The notes under the pieces: generated by a model
The model's database searches: none
Told to the model about the DNA's origin: nothing
What the model saw: only the letters and a program-made list of their open reading frames with translations
Made by a program: the position numbers and the translations under genes
Part shown: piece after piece, positions 14,519 to 16,715 of the stretch
How the letters are laid out: each line of letters starts with the position of its first letter
How positions within the stretch are numbered: the stretch's first letter is position 1
Assembly: GCA_900540045.1 (NCBI GenBank)
Contig: UQEF01000066.1
Span: 1-16,715 of the forward strand
Length of the DNA: 16,715 bases
Origin: an uncultured Eubacteriales bacterium
Lineage (GTDB): Bacteria > Bacillota > Clostridia > Christensenellales > Aristaeellaceae
Direction of reading: 5' to 3'

Positions 14519-15151
14519 TCAGGCCAGAATCAGGTGGGTCAGTTCTGCCATGCTGGTTGCACGCAGATCTGCCTGCAGATTGGGATAGAAACCGTCCGGG
14601 TCAAACAGCACGCCGCGCATGCCCGCGTTATGCCCCGCTTCGATGTCGATGTCGCGGTCGCCCACCATGGCAGCCTCGGCCGGGTCGATCGCGTTCCGAG
14701 CCAGCAGGCAGCGGAGCGCGTCCGGGGCGGGCTTGTGGGGAAAGCCGTCCTCGCTGGTCACGCCGTCGGAAAACAGGGACCACAGGCCGTCCTGCTCAAG
14801 CTGCTCTATGGCGCGCCGGTCGCGGTGGGTGTAGAGGTAGTGACGCACGCCCGCCGCCTGAAGCGCTCGCAGGCAGTCTCCCAGACCCGTGTAGGGCGTA
14901 AAGCCGCTTTCCTGCGCATGATAATGCGCAAATACCTCCATCACCCGCGCAACGTCCAGCCCCGCCATTCCGGCGCAGTGCTGTGCCGCAGAAAACACCG
15001 ACACCTTCAGCAGGGAAAGGGCTTCGTGCGGCGTGACCAGACCGGAACATCCCAATTCATCCAGCGTGCGCAGAAAAGCGCGGGTCACATTGGGATAGGA
15101 ATCATACAGCGTTCCGTCAAAATCCCAGAACAGATGGCGGATAGGCTTCAT
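14519..15151 (-). CDS. HAD-superfamily phosphatase (phosphoglycolate phosphatase-like)
   Basis: This is a cytoplasmic haloacid-dehalogenase-type hydrolase of 210 residues. Motif I is DFDGTLYDS with nucleophile D10 and acid/base D12. Motif II is T108 in YTHR, motif III is K140 in HKPAPD, and motif IV is GDRDID (164-169) with metal-binding D165 and D169. A helical cap inserted between motifs I and II (about 16-85) places it in HAD subfamily IA, which includes phosphoglycolate phosphatases and PpaX. The substrate is not determinable from sequence. Its ATG overlaps the stop of the CNNM gene by four bases (ATGA, 15148-15151), so the two are translationally coupled. A terminator follows 5 bases after the stop. 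Confidence 0.9.
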   Translation of the reverse strand: MKPIRHLFWDFDGTLYDSYPNVTRAFLRTLDELGCSGLVTPHEALSLLKVSVFSAAQHCAGMAGLDVARVMEVFAHYHAQESGFTPYTGLGDCLRALQAAGVRHYLYTHRDRRAIEQLEQDGLWSLFSDGVTSEDGFPHKPAPDALRCLLARNAIDPAEAAMVGDRDIDIEAGHNAGMRGVLFDPDGFYPNLQADLRATSMAELTHLILA

Positions 15152-16539
15152 TCGGATTTCCTTTCATCGGCCTTATCGGCCTCTTTTGCATCTGTCTTGT
15201 CCGGTTCGCCTTCTTCAGGCGTTTCCGGCTCCACCTTGCTGACCAGGGCCTTTTCCACGCGGTGATCCACGATGCTTTCCACCTGAATATGCAGGCCGTG
15301 CATGGTGACTTCGGGCGTGCTGCCGTCTTCGGGAATGCTGTCAAAGGAACTGAATACCATCCCACCCAGGGTGTCGTATTCCTCGTCCAGAGGCAGGTCA
15401 ACATCCAGCGCCTCGGCCAGCGTTTCCAAATCCACGGTGCCGGTTACGCGCCACAGATTGTCGCCCAGTTTTTCGATTTCGGCATCCTCGCTGGGGTCAA
15501 ATTCATCATAGATATTGCCTACGATTTCCTCCAGCAGGTCCTCCATGGTCACGATACCGCTCATTCCGCCGTATTCATCCACCACGATGGCCAGGTGCTT
15601 CTTCTGCTTTTGCATATTGCTGAACAGCGTATCGGCCGGCACGGTTTCGGGCACCAGGTAGGCGGGGCGCAGCAGCTCGCGCAGGGGCTTGGGCGCATCC
15701 AGCTGGGCATTGAGCAGAAAATCGCGCGTGTTGAGGACGCCGATGATATCGTCAATGTCGCTGTCATATACCGGAAAGCGGCTCAACCCGCTTTCCCGGA
15801 TGGTGCGGAGAATCTCTTCCCGGCTTTCATCCACATGCAGGGCCACCACATCCATGCGGTGTACCATTACATCGGCCGCTGTGGTGTTGTTGAATTCAAA
15901 GATGTTTTCAATCATGGTGCGTTCATCCTGTTCGATGGCGCCGTTTTCACTGCCGATGTCCACCATCATGCGGATTTCTTCTTCGGTTACTTCCTCGGAG
16001 GAATCGTTGGGATTGATGCGCAGAAGACGCAGTACACCGTTGGTGGAAACGGTCAGCAGCCACACCAGGGGCAGGAAGAATTTCGACATGCCCCGGATGA
16101 CCGGGCAGGCGATGCGGGCGATGCGTTCGGGGTCCTTGAGCGCGATGCGCTTGGGTACCAGCTCGCCCAGAACAATCATGAAATAGCTCAGAATCAGCGT
16201 GATGAGCACCACGCACACCGTATGCAGAACAGCGGGCGGAAGCAGGGCAAAGCCCGCCCTCGTCAGCGCGCCTGCAAGTACCGATGCAAAGTTATCCGCT
16301 GCAAAGGCGCTGGCCAGAAAACCGCTGAGCGTGATGCATACCTGAATGGTAGACAAAAACCTTGTGGGCGATTCGATCATGTGCAGCATGAGAGCGGCGC
16401 GTTTATCGCCATCCTCAGCCTGTTTACGGACTTTGTTTTCATTGAGGGATACCACCGCCGTTTCGGTGGAGGCGAAGAACGCATTGATCAGGATCAACAG
16501 AAGCTGAAACAGAAGCTGACTGCCTATGGGGTCGTCCAA
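15148..16539 (-). CDS. CNNM/CBS/CorC-domain membrane protein (hemolysin family, putative Mg2+ efflux type)
   Basis: This 463-residue membrane protein has the standard architecture of the CNNM/CorC ('hemolysin family') proteins, several of which handle Mg2+ extrusion or resistance. The N-terminal CNNM (DUF21) domain has about four hydrophobic segments (6-28, 63-90, 103-125, 145-170) and the conserved GELVPKR (125-131). A Bateman pair of CBS domains follows (about 220-270 and 287-340, with VVDEYGGMSGIVTMEDLLEE-type sequence), then a CorC_HlyC domain (about 352-436) and a charged tail rich in K, D and E. The start is TTG 16539, with AAGGAGG 7 bases upstream. The upstream hairpins lie outside its predicted transcript, so no Mg2+ riboswitch is evident. 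The 'hemolysin' name is historical; no toxin activity is implied. Confidence 0.93.
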   Translation of the reverse strand: MDDPIGSQLLFQLLLILINAFFASTETAVVSLNENKVRKQAEDGDKRAALMLHMIESPTRFLSTIQVCITLSGFLASAFAADNFASVLAGALTRAGFALLPPAVLHTVCVVLITLILSYFMIVLGELVPKRIALKDPERIARIACPVIRGMSKFFLPLVWLLTVSTNGVLRLLRINPNDSSEEVTEEEIRMMVDIGSENGAIEQDERTMIENIFEFNNTTAADVMVHRMDVVALHVDESREEILRTIRESGLSRFPVYDSDIDDIIGVLNTRDFLLNAQLDAPKPLRELLRPAYLVPETVPADTLFSNMQKQKKHLAIVVDEYGGMSGIVTMEDLLEEIVGNIYDEFDPSEDAEIEKLGDNLWRVTGTVDLETLAEALDVDLPLDEEYDTLGGMVFSSFDSIPEDGSTPEVTMHGLHIQVESIVDHRVEKALVSKVEPETPEEGEPDKTDAKEADKADERKSE

Positions 16540-16546
16540 GAGAATA

Positions 16547-16553
16547 CCTCCTT
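16547..16553 (-). promoter_or_regulatory. Ribosome binding site supporting the TTG start of the CNNM gene
   Basis: AAGGAGG on the minus strand lies 7 bases before TTG 16539. No ATG or GTG in frame has a comparable site. Confidence 0.75.
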
Positions 16554-16584
16554 GCGAAATTGCGACTCAGCCGCATAATACAGC

Positions 16585-16593
16585 ATTATAGCA
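16585..16593 (-). promoter_or_regulatory. Extended -10 promoter of the CNNM-HAD operon
   Basis: On the minus strand, TGCTATAAT combines a perfect -10 hexamer (16590-16585) with an extended TGn element. The -35 region at 17-base spacing is poor. Initiation near 16578 leaves a leader of about 40 bases. Confidence 0.7.
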
Positions 16594-16639
16594 TAAAACC
16601 ACGGAGTATGCATCCATCTATTGTGAAAAAACGTAAAAT

Positions 16640-16697
16640 CCCGCGCCGGTAAGGCGCGGGTCAGACCGTTGACAAACCCAAGTCAACGGTCATTTTT
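16640..16697. terminator. Tandem hairpins, probable terminator of a gene beyond the right edge
   Basis: CCCGCGCC (16640-16647) pairs with GGCGCGGG (16653-16660) around GGTAA. Three bases on, GACCGTTGAC (16664-16673) pairs with GTCAACGGTC (16682-16691) around an 8-base loop. T-rich tails follow on both strands: ATTTTT on plus (16692-16697) and ATTTTACGTTTTTT on minus. The minus-strand reading, ending a gene right of the window, seems likeliest; it could also work in both directions. Confidence 0.6.
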
Positions 16698-16715
16698 CAT
16701 AAGGAAAAACGAACA

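Noticed and set aside
14444..15265. A 273-codon plus-strand frame over the HAD gene
   Set aside because: The minus-strand HAD protein has all four catalytic motifs; this frame has none and crosses the minus-strand terminator.
15262..16578. A 438-codon plus-strand frame over the CNNM gene
   Set aside because: The minus-strand protein has complete CNNM, CBS and CorC domains with a good ribosome binding site; this frame is its shadow.
16579..16640. A Mg2+-sensing riboswitch before the CNNM gene
   Set aside because: The predicted transcript leader is only about 40 bases and the hairpins lie upstream of the promoter, so there is no room for a known aptamer.

Overview
The window is a GC-rich stretch of a bacterial chromosome, most likely from a Clostridia-type Firmicute. 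Three things suggest this: strong AGGAGG-type ribosome binding sites with frequent TTG/GTG starts; a darA-holB-ricT block like the one known from Bacillus and Clostridia; and a 2[4Fe-4S] clostridial-type ferredoxin. MurE carries the DNPR motif of meso-diaminopimelate-adding enzymes, so the wall is probably of the meso-DAP type. A finer placement, for example among the high-GC gut Clostridia, is only a guess.

Region 1 (1-11132, + strand) is a division and cell wall (dcw) cluster. In order it holds the C-terminal part of a class B penicillin-binding protein with two PASTA domains, murE, mraY, murD, a SEDS glycosyltransferase (ftsW/spoVE), murA, ftsQ/divIB, ftsA and ftsZ. It ends in a strong intrinsic terminator. 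Spacers are short, which fits one long operon. A good sigma-A-type promoter lies before ftsA and a weaker candidate before murA. murF and murG, usually found between murE and mraY and between the SEDS gene and murA, are absent; murB and murC are also not in the window. The genes together cover cytoplasmic precursor synthesis (MurA, MurD, MurE), lipid I formation (MraY), septal polymerisation and cross-linking (FtsW, PBP), and the divisome scaffold (FtsQ, FtsA, FtsZ).

Region 2 (11153-13639, + strand) has its own promoter and holds darA (cyclic-di-AMP-binding PII-like protein), holB (DNA polymerase III delta-prime) and ricT (PSP1-domain iron-sulfur protein of the Ric complex). The last two overlap by 22 bases.

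Region 3 (13666-14434, + strand) is a small ferredoxin gene with its own extended -10 promoter, a probable 5' hairpin and an intrinsic terminator. A small NTF2/SnoaL-like protein of unknown role follows.

Region 4 (14470-16593, - strand) is a two-gene operon. A CNNM/CBS/CorC-type membrane protein (TTG start, extended -10 promoter) comes first and overlaps a HAD phosphatase by ATGA; a hairpin with a T tract ends the transcript. The right edge (16640-16697) holds two tandem hairpins that look like the terminator of a neighbouring gene.

No mobile element, CRISPR array, tRNA, rRNA or transfer signature was seen, and no intergenic stretch exceeds 300 bases. I did not find a convincing undescribed system. 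The most notable points are the missing murF/murG, a degenerate phosphate-2 loop in FtsA, the very long repeat-containing FtsZ linker, and the terminator lying directly in front of the NTF2-like gene.
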